64,000 nucleotides of DNA from Plumapathes pennacea (lineage: Eukaryota; Cnidaria; Anthozoa; Antipatharia; Myriopathidae): NCBI GenBank assembly GCA_964036295.1, contig OZ038464.1, positions 25,586,508 to 25,650,507 of the forward strand, written 5' to 3'. This document shows, piece after piece, positions 25,601-35,300 of this stretch. Both the position numbers and the translations under genes were made by a program. Below the pieces are notes generated by a model. The model did no database searches. It was not told the DNA's origin and saw only the letters and a program-made list of their open reading frames with translations. The first letter of the stretch is position 1. Each line of letters begins with the position of its first letter.

Positions 25601-26209
25601 TGGGCATGGCACAAGATTTGTTGACTTTTGTTGCCAATCTTTAGTAGGATTGGATTACTTTGCATTTTTCAGGACCCGCAAAGACAACATTAAGTTTAAT
25701 TCACTGAAAAATATTGTCTTTGGGTATGGGGAATTTGTTTATGTCATTGTGCAAATTCCCAGGGGTTCCCCAGGGTCACCCCCTGGGATGGCCGCTGAGA
25801 AGTGCACAAAGAAAGACAAGATACAAATACAGTATATAGATCATGGAGATTGACACAGCAGACAGAAAAAAAGAGAACTCTAATATACAGTACTGTAATG
25901 GATTCTTCCCAGTATGTTCACATATATGTTATCAATTCATATATTTGTATGGTGGAAATATAACTACACAGTTGACCGTAAACAGGAGAGTGAAACATGT
26001 ACGGATTTGAAGGCATTTTGTATATACATGTATGTCCTGATCTTTATATAGAGAGAAAGTAACAAATCCACAAAAGGGTTCATACAAATATCTATAATAT
26101 TTCCAACATCAAGACTTGTTTTTAATCAGAGGACTGACAACTTACCTCGACTAGGAATGATAAGGGGGATGATAATTATCCAGACACACAACAGTTTGTG
26201 TTGCCACAT
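10115..26209 (-). CDS. Integrin beta subunit, complete, 27 coding exons, 782 aa
   Basis: Cell-surface adhesion receptor chain pairing with an integrin alpha. Exons (listed 5' to 3'): 26146-26209, 25408-25481, 23857-23958, 23295-23358, 22783-22914, 21857-21944, 21332-21428, 20727-20816, 20196-20282, 19046-19120, 18315-18410, 17777-17872, 16859-16932, 16178-16229, 15939-16006, 15598-15685, 14955-15028, 14787-14852, 14214-14286, 13773-13854, 13338-13456, 12712-12801, 11835-11985, 11639-11749, 10461-10570, 10319-10375, 10115-10183. All phases join and sum to 2349 nt. Signal peptide is ~1-21, then a PSI domain. The beta-I domain has MIDAS D126/S128/S130 (DMSNS), ADMIDAS D133/D134, SyMBS residues in GNLDEPE (217-223) and TDA at 255-257. 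The specificity loop is C180-C187. Cys-rich I-EGF repeats and the beta-tail domain follow. TM is ~712-734. The tail keeps the salt-bridge Asp742 and two talin/kindlin sites, NPIY (763-766) and NPTY (775-778). Intron 4 uses a GC donor. Class (beta1- or beta3-like) not assigned. Confidence 0.97.
10618..10656. repeat. Poly(A)/poly(T) tract of 39 bp in integrin beta intron 24
   Basis: An unbroken A run on the plus strand is a T run in the beta transcript, ending 47 bp before the acceptor of the transmembrane exon. It is followed by AAGAAAAGAAAAG. It may be a retroposed tail, and it also extends the polypyrimidine tract. Length is likely to be polymorphic. Confidence 0.85.
11106..11347. mobile_element. 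~240-bp MITE in integrin beta intron 24
   Basis: The left end reads TAGGGCCGATTTTTTAAATA and the right end is its near-complement, ATCGACCCATA preceded by TTTAAAAA. Subterminal GGTTTAGACC-like words recur inverted near both ends. No coding capacity. Confidence 0.6.
12322..12643. mobile_element. Palindromic MITE split by a TTAA-MITE insertion
   Basis: The outer element begins TTACATGGCCGTG and ends CACGGCCACGTAA. Inner arms are ...ACGAATTTTAT and its complement ATAAAATTCGT. The TTAA-family MITE at 12362-12572 sits inside it. The termini resemble the 137-bp palindromes at 24676-24812 and 49656-49792. It lies in integrin beta intron 22. Confidence 0.7.
12362..12572. mobile_element. TTAA-flanked MITE, copy 1 (piggyBac-like)
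   Basis: TTAACCCTTTCACTCCTGAG at the left matches inverted AGGAGTGAAAAGGTTAA at the right. The outermost bases, TTAA, fit the target-site duplication of piggyBac-type elements. Total 211 bp, no coding capacity. Confidence 0.8.
14031..14056. repeat. (TTTG)n microsatellite
   Basis: About six TTTG units in a T-rich stretch of integrin beta intron 19. Confidence 0.85.
14496..14753. mobile_element. ~258-bp MITE in integrin beta intron 18
   Basis: The left arm contains TTGTTCAAAGCCCGATTAAG then CTAATCCAGGATTA. The right arm is its imperfect complement (TAATCCGGGATTAGCTTAG ... CTTTGAGTACA). Contains a (CAA)n run at about 14601-14622. Confidence 0.6.
15057..15390. mobile_element. ~330-bp MITE, diverged copy of the 17257-17555 element
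   Basis: Shares AGAGCCG... termini and the internal CCAATCACAAAGGCTGTAAG and AAAACCAAAGCAATCAC blocks with 17257-17555. Lies in integrin beta intron 16. Confidence 0.6.
16288..16673. mobile_element. ~386-bp foldback MITE with ~50-bp arms
   Basis: The left arm CCCGGGGGGGACGGACTCCC is mirrored by GGGAGTCCTCCTCCCCGG at the right. The arms continue inward through GATGCTCGTCG and CGACGAGCATC. G-rich. Lies in integrin beta intron 13. Confidence 0.7.
16745..16832. mobile_element. Truncated TTAA-family MITE
   Basis: Left-end half only (ACCCTTTTACTCCCCAGCTC onward, to about the GAGAATTGAAG block), ending just before integrin beta exon 13 at 16859. A second shorter fragment of the same family is at about 17205-17260. 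Confidence 0.55.
17257..17555. mobile_element. ~299-bp MITE with AGAGCCGTTTT ends
   Basis: The left AGAGCCGTTTTTAGATGACG is complementary to the right CGACAGTCATCCGAAAACGG plus CTCT. Diverged sister copy at 15057-15390. Lies in integrin beta intron 12. Confidence 0.7.
18144..18207. mobile_element. Small 64-bp foldback (AACCTCGTTCCCAGGCT ends)
   Basis: AACCTCGTTCCCAGGCT at the left is inverted as AGCCTGGAAACGAGGAT at the right, around a G-rich centre. Probably an internally deleted MITE. Lies in integrin beta intron 11. Confidence 0.5.
18720..18834. mobile_element. Short repeat, GACATTAA family, copy 1
   Basis: Shares TTGGTTGCCC(T/C)T, GACTTCAAG and TTTCTGGTTGCC blocks with 24198-24360 (same orientation) and 36733-36910 (opposite). 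Its ends read CGACATTAA and TTAATGTC. Confidence 0.6.
19383..19733. mobile_element. 351-bp MITE family, copy 1 (integrin beta intron 9)
   Basis: TTATTACA ends. Internal blocks such as GTGCAATACG, GAAGCAGGGCAAAC and GACGAGTGCAATACGCTCCC are shared with 30806-31156 (same orientation) and 34292-34643 (opposite). A TGTAATAA...TTATTACA foldback lies inside. Confidence 0.75.
20408..20617. mobile_element. TTAA-family MITE, copy 2
   Basis: GTAACCCTTTCACTCCCAAG at the left and AGGAGTAAAAGGGTTAA at the right; 210 bp; lies in integrin beta intron 8. Confidence 0.75.
20850..21097. mobile_element. ~248-bp MITE with TTAGGCCTGGTTCAAACGTCG ends
   Basis: The left end TTAGGCCTGGTTCAAACG is inverted at the right as CGTTTGAACCTGGCCTTA. 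The same ends bound 56810-56935. Lies in integrin beta intron 7. Confidence 0.65.
22569..22770. mobile_element. TTAA-family MITE, copy 3
   Basis: TTAATCCTTTCACTCCTGGG at the left, AGAAGTGTAAGGGTTAA at the right. It ends 12 bp before the donor edge of integrin beta exon 5 (22783), so the insertion nearly abuts a coding exon. Confidence 0.75.
24198..24360. mobile_element. GACATTAA-family repeat, copy 2
   Basis: Contains GGTTGGTTGCCCTTTGGACT and TTTCTGGTTGCCTGG blocks and ends GTTAATGTCAAGCAC. Lies in integrin beta intron 2. Confidence 0.55.
24525..24824. mobile_element. Palindromic element, copy 1 (137-bp core 24676-24812)
   Basis: The core runs TTACACGGCAGC ... GCTGCCGTGTAA with arms meeting at ACTCGCGAAGCGCTCG. 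About 150 bp of flank (CCATATCCTCACTAGTGAGG, CGGGACCCGAGTGG) is also shared with the inverted copy at 49642-49945. Lies in integrin beta intron 2. Confidence 0.75.
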
Positions 26210-26611
26210 GTTGTGCAAATTAATCGACTTTAAAAGCCAACAAGAAGAGGTCGAGACTGCCTGTGGTTAGGCTAAAGGGGAGAGAAAGCCTACATCAATT
26301 CAAGTAATTTACTAAACAATTATGATAAGTGCAAAGTTGACATGCTGAATTCAAACTTCGCAAACATCTTTAGTATTTTTTGTGGATCTGAGGTGTTCGA
26401 TATCAAAGTTCGATACCAAAGTCCACATAAAAGAGCAGCCATTCCATAACGAACACTTTATACTTACTGTATAGACGATGGATATTACTGTTTCAAAAGC
26501 AGTCTATAAAGAAAACAGCCCTGATGATATCGTTTCGATCCTTTGTCAATGCACATCTATGTTTCTTGACTCGCGCATGGGCAAATTGAAATTGATCTGA
26601 GAATATTTTAC

Positions 26612-26840
26612 CTGAACAAACTTGAAGAAGACTTGTCGCCACCCACAAAGAGATAGAGAAAACGTTCACCGTTTTAGAAAACAGTCCACTCCTTCAACTT
26701 GAATGAGCATAAAATGGAAGGAAGTCTGTGGCCAAATGCCTTTGCTCCATATTTGGGTATCATGCACAAATATGAAAGGTTGGGTGGGAAAACGTGCCCA
26801 CAGGCATGACGCCGCGTGACGTACTTCCGGTGGCTCAAAA
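26612..26840 (-). promoter_or_regulatory. Candidate integrin beta promoter / 5' UTR exon
   Basis: On the minus strand, CCGGAAGTACGTCACGC (complement of 26814-26830) combines an ETS-type CCGGAAGT core with a CRE-like ACGTCA. About 200 bp further down, GTTCAG|GTAAAAT at 26612 could be the donor of a non-coding exon spliced to the ATG exon (26146-26209). TSS not demonstrable from sequence. Confidence 0.3.
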
Positions 26841-27150
26841 CAGGTCACACCCAAGAAGGTGAAATGAGAAAGTCAAATAAACATTTCCGCGTTGGAGGGC
26901 AACTATTTGGCAGAAGAATGACGCATCTTCAGTCAGTAATGCTGACAAAAATGTCCGTCAATGGACGGAATTTACAAGTGTTAAAGAAAGAAGAGCTGAA
27001 CAGGAGAAAAAGTCGACAGAAGGACAGAAACAGTGACTAAACCAGACGGATGGCTAGAGATATTTAGTGAAGTAAAAGAGGCACAAAGCAAACAGAACTA
27101 CCGAGAACAAAGATTGAAGTAAAGAGGAACCTGATTAGGTGACAAAGTTC

Positions 27151-27156
27151 TTTATT
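27151..27156 (-). terminator. Candidate canopy poly(A) signal AATAAA
   Basis: Plus-strand TTTATT, i.e. AATAAA on the transcript, about 335 nt after the canopy stop codon. A second AATAAA is nearer, at 27233-27238. Confidence 0.45.
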
Positions 27157-27490
27157 TCGGCTTGAGCAATATATCGCACCGGCCCTCAAATATTTTCCCA
27201 CAAAAGGTGATGATGCAAAAAACACAAACTACTTTATTTTTTCCTGGGACGATAGCCAAACACAAAAATGTAGAGCAAAAGACGTGACTACTTAGACGAG
27301 AAAATATGGGAATGAGATAAGACGAGACAGGAAAACGAAAGGAGAGCATGGGAAACTCTTAGAAAATGTTACTGAAAACAAACGGATGCTTCGAAAATGA
27401 TGCATTTCAATATCACATTATTTACTGGTATTTCTAGAAATAGCTACACGCAATACTGGAAAATATAGCACTCTGGGAACTCAGTTGATG

Positions 27491-30400
27491 TCAAAGTTCG
27501 TCATGGCCTGAGTCATCGTCCTCTTCTCCGTCGTCAAATTCAGCATCGCTTCCCACACAAAAGCCTGCAAGACATAAAATACACAAGACACCATCTCAAA
27601 ACTATGCAACGGGCCTACCCGGAATGTAATATTTTTTACTAGTTAATAAACACTAAGTATCCACTCCAGAGAAAGCCGAGGGTATCTCTGAAGTTTCGTA
27701 CTGTAGCAACTCAGGCCGACATATTCGTGAGCGACAGAGCGCCATTTGCAAATTGAAACTAAAAAAAGTTGTAAGTGTCAAGTAAGTGTCATATCGGGAA
27801 GTATGTTTTCCTTCCACACTATCACGTTTTCGTTTAGTAAAAAACACATTAAAAATATCCGTTTTTCAGAAAAGGCGTCGTTTTCACCAGAAACCCGAGA
27901 CTTCCAAAGTGGAGACTTTTTGCCAAACGCCATGCGTTTTCAAATGAGTCGAATCAGTGTGGACGGTAGTCTGAAATCGTTTTTCAATTAAAAAAAGAAA
28001 AACACATCAGCGTGGGCGGTGGATAACTTCGAAAACGGAGGCTCTCGTTTTCAACAAAAAGAACGTCTTCGGTGTAGACGTGTCTGGTTTTAGCACAGGC
28101 GGCCCAAGCTGATTGACTGTGTGACGTCACGGTTGGGTTTTATAAGAAAATGTATGGGAGATTTTAGTCGATCGATAACTCGAAAAATATTGCGAGAATA
28201 AAGCTTAGACTTGCTAACCTTGTTGTGGTGGTGGTTTTCTTGCTGCTGTAGCGATTTCACCAATTCAGCGAAACACGCTCAACCGGAAAATCATAACAAG
28301 CTAACCACTATCGCCGGACAAACTATACTAGCCGCAAGACTATATTACTGAAAAAAAAAGTGATAAGAAGACGTATACGGAAGTGCTCACCGTTCAGTCT
28401 TATCGAGAAATATGACACGGATGCGGAACACCAACATAAATGAATATAAAGTGCCATTCTTCGATTTATGCTGACACGTTATATTATACAAAATGGATGT
28501 ACCCCGTTGTACGCGATGCGGGAGTCCTCGGCTTGGTGTCAAACGATATCGCGGAGAATATTTGAACTTGAACGTTTTGCAGCACAATTTGTTCAAATGA
28601 CACACTCGCAATATTCTGTGGCACTAAACCTTGTGTTTTTTTATGCAACGTCCGTCAGGCTCAGCTTAGCCAGACTGCAGCACAGAACTGTATGTATAAA
28701 GTGCTAAAAAAAAAACTTTACTCCAACTCGTCACGTTCCTAATGCACGGTACGAGGTTCTGCCAATGTCTCCACAGGCGGCCCAAGCTGATTGACTGTGT
28801 GACGTCACGGTCGGGTTTTATAAGCAAATGTATGGGAGATTTTAGTCGATCGATAACTCGAAAAATATTGCGAGAATAAAGCTTAGACTTGCTAACCTTG
28901 TTGTTGTGGTGGTTTTCTTGCTGCTGTAGCGATTTCAGCGTGTTTCTCAGATGAAAATCAAGAAACTCACGACAGCGCATAGTGACGTTATACACTGCTC
29001 GACCTACAGCGCCTCACCTGCATACTCTTCACACAACACCTTCCTTGGATTTTCACGCTTCTTTTTGAAAACTTCAATGACATCATCATCATGGTCCTCA
29101 ATTATCGTCTCACACTATTAAAGAGTATAAATATGTTTGATGTAGTATTAATGGTAATATCTGCTCAAAACTCCATACAATATGTTTCAAAAACGAGTGC
29201 GAGTGTTTGACAAGGAGTGCCAAACATAGCGAGAACAATGAAAGCAAGAAACCGCTTCGGCCGTGTGCTTTTATTGTTTTGAGGTGCTTGAAATCCCTCA
29301 TCAAAAATAAAGCACAGGTTTTTGAAATAACTACTCAAAGGAATGTATGTAAATTAAGAAATGTTATCCCTAGAGTTGGAAATTAGATAAAACACTCAAA
29401 CCAGTGTTTGACGCTGTATCAAACCCCATTCACTCGGCCAAATGGGATGCGCTTTAATGTTGGCTAATAAAATCATGAATTATTTAATGATGTTGTGAAC
29501 TCCATATTGAATGAATCAAACATGAGAAAAGAGCAGAGAAAAATGTCCTTATTGCCAGGCTGTTTTTGGGTCCAGGGAAAATTAAGAGCCAGCAAGCAAT
29601 AAGGATAGAAGTGTTCTTGACACTTCTTAAGACAAGTGCAATTTATCAGATTCCTAGATGCTTTTATTTATTTTCCACCCATATGTAATGATAAGGCAAA
29701 TAATAAGCACACATAAAACTTGGCTGCCAGGCTGAGGTCAATGTACAGTATATTTATATATGTTACAGTACATAGAGTAAAAGCTTTATGATACAATTTG
29801 CAGGACAACCAAATAACATAACACTAAAATCTCTCCACTTACAGCAAACCTGATCTTCCTGGCAGTGTCAGCACTAATAGCCACATTAGATAAAGTGATT
29901 GCCTCCCCATTCCGTGATGAAGTTCTCACATAGGATTTCTTGCTGGTCTTTGGGTCTGTAGACTCAGCATAGGAATCGGAAATTGTTTTACATATCTTCT
30001 CTAAGACTTCTGTGAGATAAGTCTCTGACCTAGAATACTGTATCTAAAAGGGAGGTACAAAAGAAAAGGACATGTATGAGAAAATCAAAGGAAACATAGT
30101 ATAAGGTACAGTACACTTACAGTAGACTGAGGCCAAAAATAATAAAACAAATACAATGTGAATTTAGACTAATTATATCTACAGGAAAACAGTATATTGC
30201 ATTGTACCTTTTTGGTTTTTTGATTTCCCTTTGGGTCCACTCGAAAGCTCTCCACCTGCAGTGTAGGGTTAAAAAGAACTTACATGCAGCACAGGACCTG
30301 CAACTCTTGAAAAATGTTTCATCATCTTGAAGTTGAATTGCATTCAAATCCAGCTGCCTTTCAGGGTTTAACCCAAAAACTGTACCTAAAGGCTTCAAAT

Positions 30401-31469
30401 GCAGTTTGAAAGTTAGAAGACTTAGACAATATAGGATGCTGTTACTAGCCTATTACATGTAACAAGCTTGGATGTGCATGTCACCTTGTGAACTAAATGA
30501 TCAATATAAATATGAAACATGTACGACTGTACAATCTTCAATGTATCTGAAGGTAAAAACAGAGTTTAACTTGCCTCTAGTGTCTTCCTGGGATCTACTT
30601 TAGAAACCTCCCATTCTACTTCATCAGCTATAACATGGCACACTGCAAGGGAGATATTTATAAAGCCGATTAATGGCAATAAAATTGCTTCCAGAGAAGA
30701 CACACAGTCTGACCTCTTATATCAATTCTGTAAGAAACATTTTTTTTTTTCAGAGTGTGGGCTCCCTGTGGACAATTTGCTCTGTTTGAACTACAGTACA
30801 AAGAGGTTATTACACAAGAAGGAGTGCAATACGGTGGAGTATTTTTACGAGTCGGTTTTATTTTTTTGAGCCTGCTTCAGGCGAGATAAAATAAAGCTGA
30901 CAAATAAAAATACAGCCGTATTGCACGACTTTTCGTGTAATAAATTGTTTATTATACGACAAATGAAGCAGGGCAAACGTTCTCACCGTGCACAAAATGG
31001 AACAAAAAAATGACGTGTTCGTAAGCTTTGCTTGCGAAAATTGATCATGTAAGCTAATAAACCAGTTGATCTGGTTCCTGACGAGTGCAATACGCTCCCA
31101 TCTTTGCACTCGTTTTGGTCCATATTTGCACTCGAAAATGTGAAGTCATGTAATAATGTACAGTATATGAGTCATCACCATAGTTACAACTTGCCCTTGG
31201 GCAAGCTGCCAAATTTACTTTCATTGCATCTGGTGAAGGATAATGGTGATTATGGTGATCAATGATGAAAACATAGTATTCTCTGTTATGTAAATTCTAA
31301 TACCTACTACCCTGGTCCCAGAGTACTTTAAAACTGTCACTAATTTTTAGTTATTATTAATTGTCCATTTACCTCCACAGTATAGATCTTTGTCCTTCTG
31401 ACTCCAAGTACAGCAAGGAAAGCATATCAACATAAAGAAAACTGTTGCAAGAACCTCTAGTCTTTCCAT
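27491..31469 (-). CDS. Canopy family protein (CNPY2/MSAP-like), 6 coding exons, 194 aa
   Basis: ER-lumenal saposin-B-like protein. Exons (5' to 3'): 31373-31469, 30575-30642, 30208-30255, 29843-30043, 29018-29114, 27491-27564; sum 585 nt with consistent phases. Residues 1-24 form a signal peptide. Six cysteines (31, 34, 89, 139, 166, 173) fit the family pattern, starting with CGVC at 31-34. DEVEWE, VDPRKT and ESFRVDPKG match the conserved canopy core. The acidic C-terminus ends in HDEL (191-194), an ER-retrieval signal. Known family roles: CNPY3/4 assist GRP94 in Toll-like receptor folding, and CNPY2 acts in ER stress and lipoprotein-receptor turnover. CNPY2-type is favoured by length and the HDEL end. 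Intron 2 starts with a GC donor (CTAGAG|GCAAGT). It follows integrin beta on the same strand order and is divergent from Rheb. A 5' UTR exon ending at about 31907 (TTCAG|GTAAGA) is possible. Confidence 0.95.
28094..28259. repeat. 166-bp direct repeat, copy 1 (canopy intron 5)
   Basis: Starts CACAGGCGGCCCAAGCTGAT and ends GCTGTAGCGATTTCA. Nearly identical to 28772-28937, separated by 512 bp; contains GTGACGTCACGG. Boundaries are sharp. Confidence 0.9.
28772..28937. repeat. 166-bp direct repeat, copy 2 (canopy intron 5)
   Basis: Differs from copy 1 (28094-28259) by a few substitutions and a shifted TTG/TGG run near the 3' end. It ends 80 bp before canopy exon 5. Confidence 0.9.
30806..31156. 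mobile_element. 351-bp MITE family, copy 2 (canopy intron 1)
   Basis: Same orientation and near-identical to 19383-19733; starts at GTTATTACACAAGAAGG and ends TGAAGTCATGTAATAA. Confidence 0.75.
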
Positions 31470-32372
31470 TGTGCTGACCCAGGAGGGGTTATTATATTCT
31501 CCCAACTACAGTACCTGCACTGAGCAAAGTATATTAGCGTTAATAGGAGAATTGATAGCAAGTCTGAGTCGTGATCACCTCGCAGTTTCTTCATGCTGTC
31601 ACTGGACAACGAGTCCTGTAGCTGCAACTACCGTAGTGTATCAAAAGGTGACTACTATTTTTCAAGACGTTAAGGAAAAGTCCTTTCGCCTGATCATTAG
31701 ATTGCTCTTTTTTCAGATATACTTGGTCAAGATATGTACAGGTGTTTTGTTCCCTAAAAGTACATTGTTGAGGTTTGGCGGCCAGTCGCTCGATTTGGCG
31801 CTAGTGATCAAAAAGTAGTCATCAACGAATCGATCATTTCTCTCGCTGGCAGAACAACAAATTTTGTAGCATAGATCGTCGGTACGGGTGAAAAGCAATT
31901 TCTTACCTGAACTGCTGATAAAGAACATAGGAAGAGGGCTGGAGCGAGATAGGTTATCCGCTGACTCGTTCTGCATGGCTTGCTCAACTTTATGCTTGCT
32001 CAGGGGAGAGGGATGGGGAATAAATATGTGGGGAAATGAACCCGTACGGCCTGCAGAGACACCACATAATAACAATCTCAGAATTGCTACAGTAAGATGC
32101 ACGAAGATACTTACTTTTCACTGAAACACTTACTCTTTAATTTTAGACTTCGCAGAAGAAAAGGAGAGGTAAAGCTCTTCCCGTTCCCCTTCCCCCTCAC
32201 ACAGCCCTCAAGCAACCTGGGGACGAGGTTGAAGCTAACCGCTGCTGTGATCGCAAAGGATCTCGCGGGATCTCTCACTTTCTCTATCTTTCTACTGACA
32301 GTAGTATTCATTATGCTATCGTAAACGATCTGGTTTACTCTGTTCTACGTCTGTTTAACATTTATCTTTAAC
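31470..32372. promoter_or_regulatory. Divergent canopy/Rheb intergenic region
   Basis: 903 bp separate the two start codons, which face away from each other, so both promoters and any 5' UTR exons must lie here or overlap. On the minus strand TTCAG|GTAAGAAATTG (31907) looks like a 5' UTR donor for canopy. TCTCGCGGGATCTC (32270-32283), about 90 bp before the Rheb ATG, resembles a TCTCGCGA-type core promoter element (weak). No coding sequence recognised. Confidence 0.45.
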
Positions 32373-35300
32373 ATGGCTCCTCCAAAGTCAAGGAAAATAG
32401 CTGTCATGGGTTTTCGCTCAGTGGGTAAATGACGAATGGAAAATGCGATTTTTTGACCTTCTGTTTTGTATGAAATATTTTTATGTCAAGTTCATACGCA
32501 TTTTATAATTTTGTCATGCAGGAAAGTCATCGTTGACGATTCAGTTTGTGGAAGGGCAATTTGTAGACTCATATGATCCAACGATAGAAAACAGTAAGTC
32601 GATATGTGTTTTGCATGTTGCTGTTGTAAGAAATTTTCTTGGCGTCCCGGTCTGTTGGATCGACGTTTTACGATCATTATCAGTTGTTTACTGCATAATT
32701 CGTTGCATTGCAAGTAATTTTTTGTTATTGTCCTTTTCTTTCAGCATTCACAAAAGTTTGGAAATACAAAGGTCAAGATTTTAGCCTGGACCTTATTGAT
32801 ACTGCAGGCCAGGTAAACATGATTACTCGTGCATCAAAACCTGTTTTGCATTGGGGAATCGGCGGAAAATGTCGCGACTTATAGTCGCGCTACATCCGTG
32901 CTACTTTCAAAAATTTTCTCTTGGACATCCCAAGGTCACGTAAAATATTAATTCAATGGTTGTGTCGATGTCCACTGTTTAGTTTCGCTGCATTCCACGC
33001 TGCCTGTTTTTCTCGATTCTTCGAGTACCATGTTGAATTCATTAACCTGTTTTGTTAATACATGCTGGTATTGTATCAGATTTTCCGTACGTGCTTGTTA
33101 TGACTTTTCTGATCACGTCCGCGCATATGAAGTCGGATCAATCATGTACACTGCAATCTTCAGATTATACTTGTACAGTACCTGTACGTGACATGTTCAG
33201 TTTTCAACATTATTTTGTTATTTTGTTTATGCTCTCTGCTTTGTGTGTGTGTGTGCAGACACAATTATATGTATGGCAATACAACCCAACCTGTAATAAT
33301 TAAAGACTCAACTGATATTGATGCTCTCTATATTGGAAATATAATATATCCAAGCGATGAGAACCACACAAAATTTTGCGTCATCAATATCATTTCCAGA
33401 GTTAAGGTCAATCAGTTTTGGGCGGATCAGTTTAGGCAGCATTTCTGAGATGTCTGTTGTCTCTGTTTCAAAATGAGGCCAAGTGCAAAACCTTTTTTAT
33501 GAAAATTAGTTTTACTCCCATATGGAAATGAAACTCATTTTCAAACCACAGGTTTTTCACTTGACAGCACAAGTAACCAAAGCTCCTAGCACTGTTCATA
33601 TGATATATGATACCTGCTGCGACATTGTGTAACATCATGACTGTTGGATTTTATAAGGGTTTGTATGGGAGATTTCGGTCGGTCGCGGTTGGTCGAGGTC
33701 GGTCCCGAAACTCTAATTTTATGGAATCAGGGGTAATCAAGCAAGCAGATTGCTCTGAAATTGCTACAGTGATGAGAAAATACACACAGAAACAAGGTAC
33801 GAAAGTTTCAGCTTTAACATTCTAGTAAAATTTGAGTTTCATGACCAACCAAAATGTCCCATACAAACCCTTAAAAAATCCAATTGTCATGATGTTATGC
33901 AATGCCGCAGCGGGTATCATATATATTATATAATGCATGCTAGGAGCTTTGGCTATACCTGTGAGACTGTTGGTCTCATTTCGAAACAGAGGCAATTAAC
34001 AGGCATCTTGGAAATGGCCTGTCAGAATGTGTAGGGTGTATATGTGCAGGTGTAGGTTTACAGTTAGCTAATATGGTGTTAGTTTGAAATTTTCTTAGTT
34101 CCAAAATTTGAATTTGGTTTAAAAAAATTAACCCAGTTTAATGTTTTGAAAGTCAAAAACAATAGAAAAAGAACTGCTTGAAAAATAGCCTTTAGCATTT
34201 TACACCTGATTTGATTGGCTTGAGCATTAGGCTCAAAGCACTGTTTTATGTCATTGTCCCACTGCTGTTGGTACTGTGCAGTAGTACATATTTATTACAC
34301 GACTTCACATTTTTTAGTGCAAATACGGGCCAAAACGAGTGCAAAGATGGGAGCGTATTGCACTCGTCAGGAACCGGTTTTTAACTAGTTTATTAGCTTA
34401 CGTGATCAGTTTTCACAAGCAAAGTTTACGAACGCGTCATTTTTTTGTTCCATTTTGCGCACGGCGAGAATGTTTGCCCTGCTTCATTTGTTGTGTAATA
34501 AACAGTTTATTACACGAAAAGTCATGCAATACGGCTGTATTTTTACTCGTCAGTTTTATTTTTTCTCGCCTGAAGCAGGCTCAAAAAAATAAAACGGACT
34601 CGTAAAAATACTCCGCCGTATTGCACTCCTTCCTGTGTAATAACCTCTTTTTATTATACCTGAAAATGCTTATTTTCCTTTCCAGGATGAGTACTCAATC
34701 TTTCCTCAGCAGTACTGTATGGGAATCCATGGATATGTGCTTGTTTACTCTGTAACATCAGCAAAGAGGTATGTGTAGATCACTTTATGTTGATCATATC
34801 ATTGATTTTCTGTTAGATTAGATATCCAAGAAGTCATTTCTGAAATATTGTGACAATAAAATGTCCTAGAAGTTTGAACTGAAAGTTCATCATATTTGGG
34901 AAACTGCTGGATGGCAGTCTGTTCACTCACAGTACAGTACTTCGAAATACTTTGCACTGTAAAATGTGCTCCAAGACCTGTATTTTATGTAATACATGTT
35001 TTGTAATTATTACTAATTATTATTTAGTATATACACATGATCATAATCATTTTTTGTTATTTTTCTCTTTTTATAGTTTTGAAGTTGTCAAAGTCATACA
35101 TGAAAAGCTGCTAGACATGACAGGACAAAATCAGTAAGTATGTCTACAATATAATAATTATATGTACACAATCATAACTGTTGAGATTATACCAACCAAT
35201 ACGACTAACACAGTAATCTAATATACTATACATTGTACAGTGTACCTCAAACAATTTTTTTTTTTTTTTTGCTGATGAGCTGAATTTACAACATGTAAAA

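Noticed and set aside
22783..31469. Initial reading of one giant minus-strand integrin gene extending to 31469
   Set aside because: Translation of exons at 27491-31469 gives a canopy protein with its own signal peptide and HDEL stop. A separate integrin start with signal peptide is at 26209.
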